A program made the position numbers and the translations under genes. The notes under the pieces were generated by a model that worked only from the letters and a program-made list of their open reading frames with translations, was not told where the DNA came from and searched no databases. From Pseudoduganella umbonata (lineage in GTDB: Bacteria; Pseudomonadota; Gammaproteobacteria; Burkholderiales; Burkholderiaceae_D): a DNA stretch of 64,000 nt. The DNA lies in assembly GCF_014192225.1 (NCBI RefSeq), contig NZ_JACHXS010000006.1, positions 186,001-250,000 on the forward strand, written 5' to 3'. The first letter of the stretch is position 1. Each line of letters begins with the position of its first letter. Below are positions 9,930 through 17,332 of this stretch, piece after piece.

Positions 9930-10069
9930 TTGCAACTCAGCAATATATTAAACGGAAATCTTGACGGCTGAGCCGAATACTATATCGAGAGCTGTTGTAT
10001 TAGATGCCATAAGTTTGGCGATTTTTGGGGTTTTTCGGGAACCTGTTGATTCCTACGGATGAGTTAAGT

Positions 10070-10114
10070 CCTGCAAAGCCGTCTAGACGGGTTCGACTCC
10101 CGTCCTCGCCTCCA
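10070..10114 (+). pseudogene. tRNA-Cys(GCA) 3' fragment, likely att scar
   Basis: About 45 bases equal to the 3' half of a betaproteobacterial tRNA-Cys: anticodon loop CTGCAAA with GCA, variable loop, T-arm ACGGG-TTCGACT-CCCGT, acceptor strand CCTCGCC, discriminator T and encoded CCA. The 5' half expected to start GGCGAGG is absent; upstream sequence is unrelated. tRNA 3' ends are standard integration sites of tyrosine-recombinase elements, which leave such a 3' copy at the distal end. By that rule the element would lie to the left of this point, the side holding the truncated integrase. Confidence 0.75.
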
Positions 10115-10364
10115 GTCAAATCAAGTTCTGAGCGATGTTTCGCCAGCTTGAATCCCCGCCCAGGCCACGCAAAGCGTGGCGTACCACACCGGTTCACCGC
10201 CTAATCGCCGTTGCCATTCAGGTCTCCATCCACGTCGTTGCAGTGCATGACCGGTTCCGGTAGCCCGCGAAGTTTCTACTCCTTACAACCCTCGAATGAT
10301 CTGTCCTGCCTCGCTGGACCATGAGGGTAACTGGACACTCCAATAGATTAGCAATGCAATGATT

Positions 10365-10398
10365 CCGGCGTGGCCGCGATTTCTCGCGGCCACGCCGG
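10365..10398 (-). terminator. Strong hairpin, probable terminator
   Basis: Perfect 14-base-pair stem (CCGGCGTGGCCGCG and its complement) with a six-base loop, placed 33 bases after the stop of the CHRD gene. The U-tract on the minus strand is poor, so it may act as a weak terminator or mRNA 3'-end stabiliser. Confidence 0.6.
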
Positions 10399-10430
10399 TA
10401 CAGCCCGTTGAAAGAGCGGCCGTTACGGTA

Positions 10431-11030
10431 TTACGCGACTTCTTCCTGCTTGCGCTGGCGGCGGGCCACGAAGCCGACGCCGGCCAGGCCGATCGCCAGC
10501 ATGGCGTAAGTGCCTGGCTCCGGTACCGGGCTCGGAATGTAGAACCCGCGGATCTCGCCGCCCGGATACAGGTCGGTGTGGATGTTGAAGTAGGCACGGC
10601 CCGTGTTCAGGTCCGAGATCAGCGAATCGCGGGCTCCTTCCCCGGTGGCGCCGGCGTCGTCCCAATAGGCCACGGTGTACGTGGTGGCATCGAGCAGGTT
10701 AAAGGTGGCCGAGTAGGTGCCGGCGGAAACGCCTGGCGGGAAGCCGTTGGCAGGTACAGCTACCCCGACAGCGCCCAGCAATGGCTCGTCGGTGCCGGCG
10801 TGAATGTGCGCAGCGGCGGTTTGGCCCAACAGCCAGCTGAAACTGGTGGTCAGTTGCAGGGTGTTGGCCACATCGTCGATGACGATGGTGGAAACGCCAT
10901 AGCCAGGCGAGAACACCGGCACTGCTTCGGCTGGACCCGACAGGTGTGCGGTATAGGTAGTAGTAGCGGCAAAAGCGGAAGTTGCCAGCATGCTTGCGGC
11001 AAATGCCAGGGACGTGACGATCCGTTTCAT
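10431..11030 (-). CDS. CHRD domain protein with PEP-CTERM anchor
   Basis: Secreted protein of 199 residues. It has a signal peptide (residues 1-21, ending SAFA), one CHRD domain with the conserved AHIHAG and FNIHT...YPGGEIRGF blocks, and a C-terminal PEP-CTERM sorting tail: VPEPGT, a hydrophobic helix, then RRQRKQ. PEP-CTERM proteins are processed by an exosortase/EpsH system in exopolysaccharide-producing Gram-negatives. AAGGAAA precedes the ATG. It is the only intact gene between R1a and R2a, on the minus strand, the same position the sugar dehydrogenase takes in the next R1-R2 interval. Its ligand is unknown. Confidence 0.9.
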   Translation of the reverse strand: MKRIVTSLAFAASMLATSAFAATTTYTAHLSGPAEAVPVFSPGYGVSTIVIDDVANTLQLTTSFSWLLGQTAAAHIHAGTDEPLLGAVGVAVPANGFPPGVSAGTYSATFNLLDATTYTVAYWDDAGATGEGARDSLISDLNTGRAYFNIHTDLYPGGEIRGFYIPSPVPEPGTYAMLAIGLAGVGFVARRQRKQEEVA

Positions 11031-11413
11031 TGAATTTCCTTTGTGATATTGTTAAGCGAAAGTCAAACAGAAAAAGTGCCCATGAAGCGTTGCTATTAAA
11101 TCACCATTCGCTGCCGGGAGCGAGATGTGCACGTTATAAAACCGGGTCACTTCAGTTGTATTTTTGGTCATCGAGCTCCGCCCGCTGTTGTTTCGCCGGC
11201 AATGTCGCCCGTTGAAGCGCCGCAGCCAGGGCGCGAACCAGCAGTGCCGGCCTTTTATGCCCATTCGCGTCTACCATTGCTTCCATGACCAAATCGAGCG
11301 GCCCCAATCCTGGGCGCGGGCACGCAATGCTGGGCTGCATCGGCCCGGCACGATATGAAAACCTGAAGCGCCTGGCAGGAAGTGTCCGTCACATCGTGGG
11401 AAGCCCAGCTGTA
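11031..11413. other. Intergenic region leading into R2a
   Basis: Holds the promoter region of the CHRD gene and, from 11214, the upstream half of repeat R2a. The reading frames here are not kept between the two R2 copies because of indels, so I call no protein before 11414. Confidence 0.6.
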
Positions 11414-11675
11414 ATGACCGAAGAGAAGGCGCGTCTGTACAAGATGGCCAGGTTCACCGAGGAAGCGCGCGGACTGGAGCCGGGCTTTCCTGACGGACCT
11501 GTTCGCGTAAAGTTCCTGGCGATGATGTGGAATGCGTACCACCGCGTCCATGAGCCAGTGTTCTCCGTATATCGCACCAACTGGAGCGGCGATTTTGTCG
11601 GCACCTTCTATGCCCGCCCGCTGCAGGACTTTGCGCCGTGATATCTCCGAGGTAGAAAGCACGTGACAAGGGATG
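11214..11675 (+). repeat. Direct repeat R2, copy a
   Basis: A roughly 460-base unit recurring at 13811-14263 in the same orientation. The left edge is GAAGCGCCGCAGCCAGGGC. A moderately conserved 200-base leader follows, then a near-identical block GGGAAGCCCAGCTGTAATG that opens a 75-codon frame, then about 30 loosely matching bases after the stop. Similarity is highest over the reading frame. The right edge abuts a GH43 fragment here and unrelated DNA in copy b. Confidence 0.8.
11414..11641 (+). CDS. Small R2-encoded protein, copy a (75 aa)
   Basis: Unrecognised 75-residue protein, MTEEKARLYKMARF at the start and GDFVGTFYARPLQDFAP at the end, basic and aromatic in the middle (LAMMWNAYHRVHEPVFSVYR). 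A close copy lies at 14012-14239. By eye the pair differs by about 14 silent codon changes and 8 replacement changes, the replacements clustered in the last third; this pattern argues for a translated, selected protein. No signal peptide or membrane segment is obvious. The Shine-Dalgarno is weak (GGGAAGC, about 12 bases upstream). Function unknown; it may belong to the repeat unit itself. Confidence 0.55.
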   Translation: MTEEKARLYKMARFTEEARGLEPGFPDGPVRVKFLAMMWNAYHRVHEPVFSVYRTNWSGDFVGTFYARPLQDFAP

Positions 11676-11694
11676 CCGCCGTGCGGCACCGTTC

Positions 11695-11850
11695 CGGGCC
11701 TGCCGATCCTGCATTCGAAGGACCTGGTCAACTGGACGCTGATCGGCCATGCGCTGGCCAGGAACGTGCCGGAAGCGCCACGCGGTGCTCCGCCATGGGT
11801 GCGGCGTATTGGCTCCGGCCATCCGTCACCGTGGCGGCAGGTTCCTAGTG
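11695..11850 (+). pseudogene. GH43 glycoside hydrolase, N-terminal fragment, frameshifted
   Basis: About 155 bases that translate to the early region of a GH43 enzyme: GLPILHSKDLVNWTLIGHA in one frame, then after a frameshift near 11790-11810 LAPAIRHRGGRFLVF in another. The wanted continuation (YPDPD...) is replaced by repeat R1b starting at 11847. It could come from the same ancestral gene as the C-terminal fragment at 8266, which would then be permuted, since the N-part lies downstream of the C-part. Non-functional. Confidence 0.75.
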
Positions 11851-12087
11851 TTCGAGATTTCTCTCCTGTTCGTTGACGCCGTCTGTTGGTTTAAAACATA
11901 TGTGAAGCGAGCGAATGTTGATGCGTCAACTTTTTGCATGGCATCCATCGGTGGCTTCAATGAGGTGGCGCCCGCCGGAGCCAGTCGTTTTAGTAGTTCT
12001 CAAGAGATCATTGTTTGGCTCCTGAGCACGAAGCCAATTGATTCGGAAAACTCTGATTTTGAGATGATCGAACGGCCGTGCAAGCCG
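11847..12087 (+). repeat. Direct repeat R1, copy b
   Basis: Second copy of the 242-base repeat at 9688-9929, same orientation, about 94% identical. The left edge cuts directly into GH43 coding sequence, which makes 11847 a credible true boundary of the repeated unit. The right edge lies 66 bases before the 3' end of the sugar dehydrogenase gene. Confidence 0.85.
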
Positions 12088-12152
12088 CCTGTTGAACCTG
12101 GGCTCTCCGCCGCCAAACAGTGGCATGCCCGCGCCACGCAGTTCCCGCTGGC

Positions 12153-13289
12153 CTACCTCTTCGGTGTCAGCTTCAGCAGCCGGCCGCGCGGACCGTCTTC
12201 CAGCAGCCATAGCGCGCCATCCGGCCCGGTGCGCACGGCGCGGATGCGTTCGCCCATGTCCCATTGGTCCGCCTTGGTCGCGTTCTCGCCGTCGAGGGCG
12301 ATGCGGTCCAGCGACTGGCCCGAGAGACCGGTGATGAAGAGGGAATTTTTCCACTTCGGGAACAGGTCCGCATCGTAGTAGGCGAGGCCGCCTGGTGAAA
12401 TGGCTGGATTCCAGGACACTTTCGGGGCCTCGAAGCCGTCGCCGGGTGCGTGGTCGGGGATGTCCCGGCCGTCATAGTGGCTGCCATTCGATGCCCTCGG
12501 CCAGCCATAGTTGAGGCCTGGCTTGATCAGGTTGATCTCGTCGCCATGGCGCGGCCCCATCTCCATTTCCCACAGGCGTCCCTGCCTGTCGAAGGCGATG
12601 CCCAGCAGATTGCGGTGGCCATACGACCAGACGGCTGCATGGAAGCCCCTGGCCGCAAGCGGGTTGCCGGCGGCCGGCGTGCCGTCGAGGTTCAGGCGCA
12701 GCACCTTGCCGAGCGTCGATTTGGGGTCCTGCGCCGGATCGAAAAGCTGGCGGTCGCCACTGGTGAAGAAGAGATACTTGCCATCCGGCGAGAAACCGAT
12801 ACGGCCCGAATAGTGCCCGCCGGTCGACGCATCCTGGGCGCGGAAAATGGCCCTTGTGTCCTTGAGCGTGCCGCCTGCCTGATCCAGTGTCGCGGTGGCG
12901 AGCACGACCCGGCTGCCGGCACCGGGACCGGCCTCGGAGTAGCTGAAGTAGAGCCGCTGGCTGGCCGCGAAATCGGGAGCGGGCACAATGTCCATGAGCG
13001 CGCCCTGGCCCCTGCTGCTGACGGCGGGTGTGCCGGACACTGTCCGCCTGGTACCGGTAGCGGGATCGAACAGGATCATCGTCCCCTCCTTTTGTGTAAC
13101 CAGCATGTTGCCGTTGGGCAGGAATGCCATGGCCCATGGGTTCTTGAATGTGCCGACCGGCTTGACCTCGAAAGGCAGGCCGCCGGTCGCGGATGCACTG
13201 GCCCGCGCGTTCGCGGCGGCCGGGGCGGCGGCGAACGCGAGCAGGGTGAGCGAGAAAGTAGTGGCAAGGCCGAGCATGCTCAAATTCAT
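12153..13289 (-). CDS. PQQ-dependent sugar dehydrogenase (soluble GDH/YliI-like)
   Basis: Periplasmic aldose sugar dehydrogenase, 378 residues, oxidising sugars to lactones with PQQ as cofactor. There is an N-terminal signal peptide (residues 1-27, ending AAANA), then a six-bladed beta-propeller with family motifs PWAMAFLPNGNMLVTQKEG, GHRNLLGIAFD, MGPRHGDEINL and GLNYGWPRASNG. The length matches the YliI/Asd group. No PQQ biosynthesis gene is in the window. It sits on the minus strand between R1b and R2b, the only intact gene in that interval. Substrate not predictable. Confidence 0.9.
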   Translation of the reverse strand: MNLSMLGLATTFSLTLLAFAAAPAAANARASASATGGLPFEVKPVGTFKNPWAMAFLPNGNMLVTQKEGTMILFDPATGTRRTVSGTPAVSSRGQGALMDIVPAPDFAASQRLYFSYSEAGPGAGSRVVLATATLDQAGGTLKDTRAIFRAQDASTGGHYSGRIGFSPDGKYLFFTSGDRQLFDPAQDPKSTLGKVLRLNLDGTPAAGNPLAARGFHAAVWSYGHRNLLGIAFDRQGRLWEMEMGPRHGDEINLIKPGLNYGWPRASNGSHYDGRDIPDHAPGDGFEAPKVSWNPAISPGGLAYYDADLFPKWKNSLFITGLSGQSLDRIALDGENATKADQWDMGERIRAVRTGPDGALWLLEDGPRGRLLKLTPKR

Positions 13290-13420
13290 GTGTTCCAGAT
13301 CTCCATTCGCGGATTAATGCCAGGTTGTTGGGGCGCAAGGTATGGTCCATAGGGGCGGTGGGAAGTGTAGAGCAAAACCCGCATTGCAGACGCTGCGCTG
13401 GTCGCGGCCGGCTCACGCTG

Positions 13421-13738
13421 GCGAGCGGGATTGATATCGACACCGATGACCTTGTCTGCACCCGCCATTTTGGCCGCCTGGATCACGTTCACGCCAATGC
13501 CGCCCAGACCGAATACCGCCACATTCGCACCGGCCTCCACCTTCGCCGAGAACAGAACGGCGCCGACGCCGGTGGTGACACCACAGCCGATGTAGCACAC
13601 CTTGCGGAACGGGGCGTCGGAGCGGATCCTCGCCAGAGCGATATCCGTCACCACGACATAGCTGGAGAGGGTGGACGTGCCCATGTAGTGAAAGATCGCT
13701 TTGCCGGCAAGCGAAAAGCGGCTGGTCGCGTCAGGCAT
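13421..13738 (-). pseudogene. Class III alcohol dehydrogenase (adhC/frmA) internal fragment
   Basis: About 105 codons homologous to the middle of S-(hydroxymethyl)glutathione dehydrogenase: MPDATSRFSL, HYMGTSTLSSY, APFRKVCYIGCGVTTG, the NAD-binding FGLGGIGVNVIQ and VIGVDINPAR. Both sides stop matching abruptly, before MPD and after NPAR. The catalytic zinc ligands near the N-terminus and the C-terminal third are gone. It is a clear gene remnant, squeezed between the sugar dehydrogenase promoter and repeat R2b. Confidence 0.85.
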
Positions 13739-13810
13739 CGGCTCGAGCGCAGCACCTTGTTGCAATCGTCCCGGCGAAACAGGAAATGCGCATTGGCGGG
13801 CGACGCCATC

Positions 13811-14263
13811 GAAGCGCCGCAGCCAGGGCCTGAACCAACAGTGTCAGCCTTTCACGCCCGGCGCGTTTACCATTGCGGACTTAATGAACAACCGGAGTGG
13901 CCCTATCCAGGACGCGGGCACGCGACGCCGGCTGCATCAGCCGGTACGATACAAAAACCTGACGAGGGCCTGGCAGGAATTGCCCGTCAAACCGTGGGAA
14001 GCCCAGCTGTAATGACCGAAGAAAAGGCGCGACTGTACAAGAAGGCCAGGTTCACCGAGGAAGCACGCGGACTGGAGCCTGGCTTCCCCGACGGACTGGT
14101 TCGCGTAAAGTTCCTGGCGATGATGTGGAACGCCTATCACCGCGTCCATGAACCGGTCTTCTCCGTGTATCGCACCGATCGAAGCGGCGATTTCGTCGGC
14201 ACCTTCTTTGCCCGCTCGCTCCGGGACTTTGCGCAGTAATACCTCGAAATACAAGGTGGACGA
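13811..14263 (+). repeat. Direct repeat R2, copy b
   Basis: Second copy of R2 (see 11214-11675), same orientation. Its left edge GAAGCGCCGCAGCCAGGGC lies about 70 bases beyond the adhC fragment. The coding part is about 89% identical in protein to copy a; the leader is less conserved and carries indels. Confidence 0.8.
14012..14239 (+). CDS. Small R2-encoded protein, copy b (75 aa)
   Basis: Paralogue of the 75-residue protein at 11414. It starts MTEEKARLYKKARF, shares LAMMWNAYHRVHEPVFSVYR exactly, and ends GDFVGTFFARSLRDFAQ. Codon third positions differ freely while most residues are kept up to about position 55, a sign of purifying selection. The conserved GGGAAGCCCAGCTGTA leader precedes the ATG. 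Not recognised as any family; it could be a DNA- or RNA-binding accessory of the repeat unit, or a small toxin or antitoxin-type protein, but nothing in the sequence decides. Confidence 0.55.
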   Translation: MTEEKARLYKKARFTEEARGLEPGFPDGLVRVKFLAMMWNAYHRVHEPVFSVYRTDRSGDFVGTFFARSLRDFAQ

Positions 14264-14392
14264 CAAGGTGTTTCACCCGAGCCGCCACAGCGTGAATTGA
14301 GTGTTCCGTCTGCCCGCAGGACACACATTACGTGGCGTCGCGCCGGGCCTACCCGACTTCGCTTTGTCGGCGACTGCCAAGTCGTCTGACAC

Positions 14393-14830
14393 TCACCCAT
14401 TGACGGCAACCGCCGGCAAATAGGCAGCGCAGAACTCCGGCGGCATGCGCCTTGGTTTTCCGCTGTCGATCTCGATGCATACCAGCTGCCAGCGCCCGCG
14501 CATCACCGTCGCGCCATCCGCCGCGCGCACCAGCTGGAAGCGGCGCTCCATCGTCAGGCGGCCATCCGTGGCGACCAGCCAGGTGCCCAGCAGCAGCTCG
14601 TCGCCCAGGCCGGTCGGCAGCAGGTAGTCGTAGGCCGCGCTGCCGATCGCCATCGCCCGGTTCAGCCGGCGGTAGTCGCCCAGGTCGAGGCCCAGCGCGA
14701 CCGAGTGTGACCAGCCGGCCTGCTCGCACCAGCGCACGTACACGGCATTGTTGGTATGGTCCAGCCCGTCGATATCGCCGGCGGCGGGGCTGACGGGGAA
14801 GACATGCGGCTCGGAATGGTCCCAGTTCAC
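14393..14830 (-). CDS. Acyl-CoA thioesterase, 4HBT hotdog fold (YbgC/FadM-like)
   Basis: Cytoplasmic hotdog-fold thioesterase, 145 residues, hydrolysing acyl-CoA. The family block DGLDHTNNAVYVRWCEQA near the N-terminus carries the catalytic Asp/His-Asn region, followed by the central helix and the strands YDYLLPTGLGDELLLGTW. I chose the GTG at 14830, preceded by TGGAG at seven bases; the longer frame would add a low-complexity, Cys/Arg-rich extension with no family match. It stands alone between R2b and the GH27 gene. Confidence 0.78.
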   Translation of the reverse strand: MNWDHSEPHVFPVSPAAGDIDGLDHTNNAVYVRWCEQAGWSHSVALGLDLGDYRRLNRAMAIGSAAYDYLLPTGLGDELLLGTWLVATDGRLTMERRFQLVRAADGATVMRGRWQLVCIEIDSGKPRRMPPEFCAAYLPAVAVNG

Positions 14831-14903
14831 GGCGGCTCCACGGCAAAGGCAGCATTGTAGCGCCCCGGTGGCGGGAGCCGCCCGGCCAGGGGTGGCTGGC
14901 TTC

Positions 14904-16868
14904 TCAGCGGCCCGCCGCACGCACCAGCTGGACATCCCCCCAGGTCGCCACGACAGGCGGCGCACCGTCCGATGCCGCTCCCCGCACCACCAGCTCGATG
15001 ATTTTCACGCCCCGGATGTCCGCCCGCAACCAGTGCGCCTTGGTGCCAAAGGCCACCGGCGGGCTTTCGGCCAGCAGTTTCCCATCGCCATACACGTGGA
15101 AGCGCACCGGCTGCTTCGTGTTCTCGGTCGAGTCATCCACGCCGACGGAAGCCGTCAGCAGCGCATGGCCGGCATCGTTCTTCACCTGGAGCCGCGAGTT
15201 GGCCATGATGCCGATGCCCGAGTCGAACGCCTGTCCCGCCACCTGCAAGGTCTGGCCGAATGGCGTCGTATCGGCCTGCGCGCCGCCCCAGCCGGCGTAC
15301 TGCGGCCGCGAGCCGCCGGAGCGGGTGTTCGACCACGGGTCGATCATGCGGTGGATGGTCGGATCGGGCTGCGCCTGGCGCGTGCCGTCGACGGCGACGT
15401 TGATCGAGCCGGGGATCTCGGACAGGTACACGCCGTTTTCCAGCTGCCGCTTGCCGGTTGCCTCGAACACCAGCGTTTCGTGCGGCGCGAGCGTGAATGC
15501 TTTCTCGCCGGTGAACGTCGCGCTTTGCTTCGACCACAGGTCGCGCAGCGTGACCGGTGCGCTGTCCGACAGTTTCAGGTGCCTGGCCAGCAGGGTTACC
15601 GGGGCGGGCGACGCGCCGCGGTTGAACAGCGCCACCGCCTTGCGCTGGCCGTCGCCCAGCGTCTTGACGATGATCTGCGCATCGTCGGAATCGTAGGTCA
15701 CCACGCCCTGGTGCCCCGCCTTGTCCTGGTTCAGGCGCACTACGTCCGCGTTGCCCAGCACCGCGAGGAACGATGCCGGGCCATTGCGCAGGTCGTAGCT
15801 GACCAGCATCGGCGCGTTGATCATCGCCCACAGCGAGAAATGCGAACGCACCTCGACCGGGTGGGCGGCATCGAAGTCGCCATGGCCGATGTGCAGGATG
15901 TCGGGATCGTTCCAGTGGCCGGGGCCCGCGTACAGCGGCCGTTTCGCCGCGCTGTCGAAGTTGTGCAGCATGCTGGTCCAGCTGGGCGTGATGTCGGCGC
16001 TGGTGCGCCACAGGTTGCCGACGTCCTTGCCCCAGGTGCGCACGTTCGCCATGCCCCAGGCGCAGATCGACAGCACGTAATCATTGGCCGGCCGGGCCGC
16101 CTTCAGTGCCGCGGCGACGGCTTCGTAGCGGGCGCGCACCGCGCCGATGTCGGTGCGGTTGATCGAGCCGCGTTCGATCAGCGGTGCCATCGCGCGGTAG
16201 TCCTGCTTTTTCACCAGCTCGGAGCCCGGCACGAAATCGGCCAGCCCGCAGGCGTCGATCTTGATGTAGTCGAAGCCCCATTCCTTGAAATACAGGTTGA
16301 TGTCCTGCGTTACGTGTCCGTCCAGCCCTACCTCGCGCTCGGCGGTCGTGCCTTGCGGCAGGTTGGGCGAATGCAGGTCGTAGGCTTGCGAACAGGCGTT
16401 GCGGCCGATGTCCGTATAAATGCCGGCTTTCAGCCCCATGGCATGCAGCTTGTCGGTGAACGGCCTGAAGCTGGTGCCATCCGGCCCGCCGGTGGCCGCC
16501 GATGGAAAGATGCCGGTGCGGATCTGCAGGCGGCCATCGCTGGTACGGCGCTTCAGCCACCAGCCGTCGTCGAGGTTGACCTGGGTGTAGCCGAGTTTGG
16601 CGAGTCCGCTGTCGACCAGCACCCGCGCGGCGCCCATCACCTTGTCTTCGTCGACTTCCGTCCGGAAGGCGTTCCAGCTGTTCCAGCCCATCGGCGGCGT
16701 GCTGGCGCTGCCGTCGGTCTTGCCTTCCCAGCGGCCGGCCGGTGCCAGCGCATCGGCCGCCGGCTTGGCGTACGCGTGCGCAACCAGCAAGGCCATTGTC
16801 GTAACGAACACGCCGCGGAGCACCGAACGGTGCCTTGGTTGACTCATCCTGGACCAACGGTCTTTCAT
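14904..16868 (-). CDS. Alpha-galactosidase GH27 with NPCBM module
   Basis: Secreted retaining glycosidase cleaving terminal alpha-galactosyl (or alpha-N-acetylgalactosaminyl) residues, 654 residues. The chosen ATG has AGGAG six bases upstream; a start six bases earlier overlaps that site. A signal peptide (GVFVTTMALLVAHAYA) comes first, then the GH27 TIM barrel: PPMGWNSWNAF, nucleophile Asp in YIKIDACG (about residue 204), acid/base Asp in HWNDPDILHIG (about 321), then a beta-sandwich. An NPCBM galactose-binding module closes the protein (GGAQADTTPFGQTLQV...SVGVDDSTEN). It is divergent from the DMT/gatZ/agaS operon and probably co-regulated with it. Confidence 0.92.
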   Translation of the reverse strand: MKDRWSRMSQPRHRSVLRGVFVTTMALLVAHAYAKPAADALAPAGRWEGKTDGSASTPPMGWNSWNAFRTEVDEDKVMGAARVLVDSGLAKLGYTQVNLDDGWWLKRRTSDGRLQIRTGIFPSAATGGPDGTSFRPFTDKLHAMGLKAGIYTDIGRNACSQAYDLHSPNLPQGTTAEREVGLDGHVTQDINLYFKEWGFDYIKIDACGLADFVPGSELVKKQDYRAMAPLIERGSINRTDIGAVRARYEAVAAALKAARPANDYVLSICAWGMANVRTWGKDVGNLWRTSADITPSWTSMLHNFDSAAKRPLYAGPGHWNDPDILHIGHGDFDAAHPVEVRSHFSLWAMINAPMLVSYDLRNGPASFLAVLGNADVVRLNQDKAGHQGVVTYDSDDAQIIVKTLGDGQRKAVALFNRGASPAPVTLLARHLKLSDSAPVTLRDLWSKQSATFTGEKAFTLAPHETLVFEATGKRQLENGVYLSEIPGSINVAVDGTRQAQPDPTIHRMIDPWSNTRSGGSRPQYAGWGGAQADTTPFGQTLQVAGQAFDSGIGIMANSRLQVKNDAGHALLTASVGVDDSTENTKQPVRFHVYGDGKLLAESPPVAFGTKAHWLRADIRGVKIIELVVRGAASDGAPPVVATWGDVQLVRAAGR

Positions 16869-17043
16869 GCGCATCTCCTGTTTATCGTGCAACGTCGCTT
16901 CGATCGGCAATGGGTCACTCGCTTCAGCTTTCGGCACAGCGATCTTCGTTGGCGTGTAGCGAAGAAATTCGAAAGTCCAGCTGCCTGCGAGAGAGAAACC
17001 GGGCCCGACCCGGCAGGCTGCGGAAGCCCCGGTCCCCGATGAT

Positions 17044-17065
17044 AATCGAAAGCATTCGAAAACAA
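17044..17065. promoter_or_regulatory. Candidate AgaR/DeoR-type operator
   Basis: AT-rich site with CGAAAGCATTCGAAAAC, a repeated CGAAA word as seen in DeoR-family operators. It lies about 180 bases upstream of the GH27 start. Assignment to the AgaR-like protein at 21850 is inference from proximity and from similar words at 17126 and 30948. Confidence 0.35.
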
Positions 17066-17125
17066 AAGGCGTTTTCCGGCACGCCAAACAACAGGTAAAC
17101 GAAAATAATTTGAAAGTTCTTTGCG

Positions 17126-17140
17126 TTTCGTTCGATAATT
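17126..17140. promoter_or_regulatory. Candidate AgaR operator (TTTCGTTCGATAATT)
   Basis: Contains TTTCGTTCGAT, nearly the word found before the TonB receptor operon (TTTCGTTTGAT at 30948 and TTTCGTTCGAA at 31132). Recurrence in the two control regions of one pathway suggests a shared repressor site; not tested. Confidence 0.4.
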
Positions 17141-17210
17141 AACTACTATCGGAACGGCTCGCAACGCAAACAATACCCACCATGCCGTCGTAGCGGAGGA
17201 AGAATCAACG

Positions 17211-17324
17211 ATGAAACGCAAAATCAGCAGTGGAGTTCGGTACCGCAGGAAGGCGATGGCGGTTGCGCCCGTGCCTGGCGGGACGGCCCTGGCGCATGGT
17301 GCGCCGGCGAGAGCGGCATTCTGA
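17211..17324 (+). CDS. Possible 37-aa leader or remnant ORF
   Basis: Short frame MKRKISSGVRYRRKAMAV... ending ARAAF, with a good ribosome site (GCGGAGGAAG about ten bases upstream). The basic start and Ala-rich end resemble a decayed signal peptide, or a leader peptide of the operon that follows nine bases later. No family recognised. Confidence 0.25.
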   Translation: MKRKISSGVRYRRKAMAVAPVPGGTALAHGAPARAAF

Positions 17325-17332
17325 CGCCGGCC

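Larger units (their letters stand above)
9405..10430. other. Gene-free stretch with repeat and tRNA remnant
   Basis: About 1 kb with no convincing protein gene. It holds repeat R1a (9688-9929), the tRNA-Cys 3' fragment (10070-10114) and a strong hairpin (10365-10398). The AT content around 9940-10060 is higher than in the neighbouring genes, which suits a recombination junction or foreign DNA. Confidence 0.7.
16869..17332. other. Divergent control region of the GH27 and gatZ/agaS units
   Basis: About 460 bases, AT-richer than the flanking genes, rich in CGAAA/TTTCG words. It holds two candidate AgaR sites and a possible 37-codon frame, listed separately. No other gene seen. Confidence 0.55.

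Noticed and set aside
9780..9971. 63-codon frame inside repeat R1a (MASIGGFNEV...)
   Set aside because: Between R1 copies all differences in this frame change amino acids and flanks end it differently, so no sign of coding constraint.
13325..14239. 304-codon plus-strand frame reaching from the adhC fragment through R2b
   Set aside because: Only its last 75 codons are conserved with R2a; the rest is antisense to adhC and not frame-conserved.
14748..17042. 764-codon plus-strand frame opposite GH27
   Set aside because: Antisense to a clear alpha-galactosidase; composition is artefactual.
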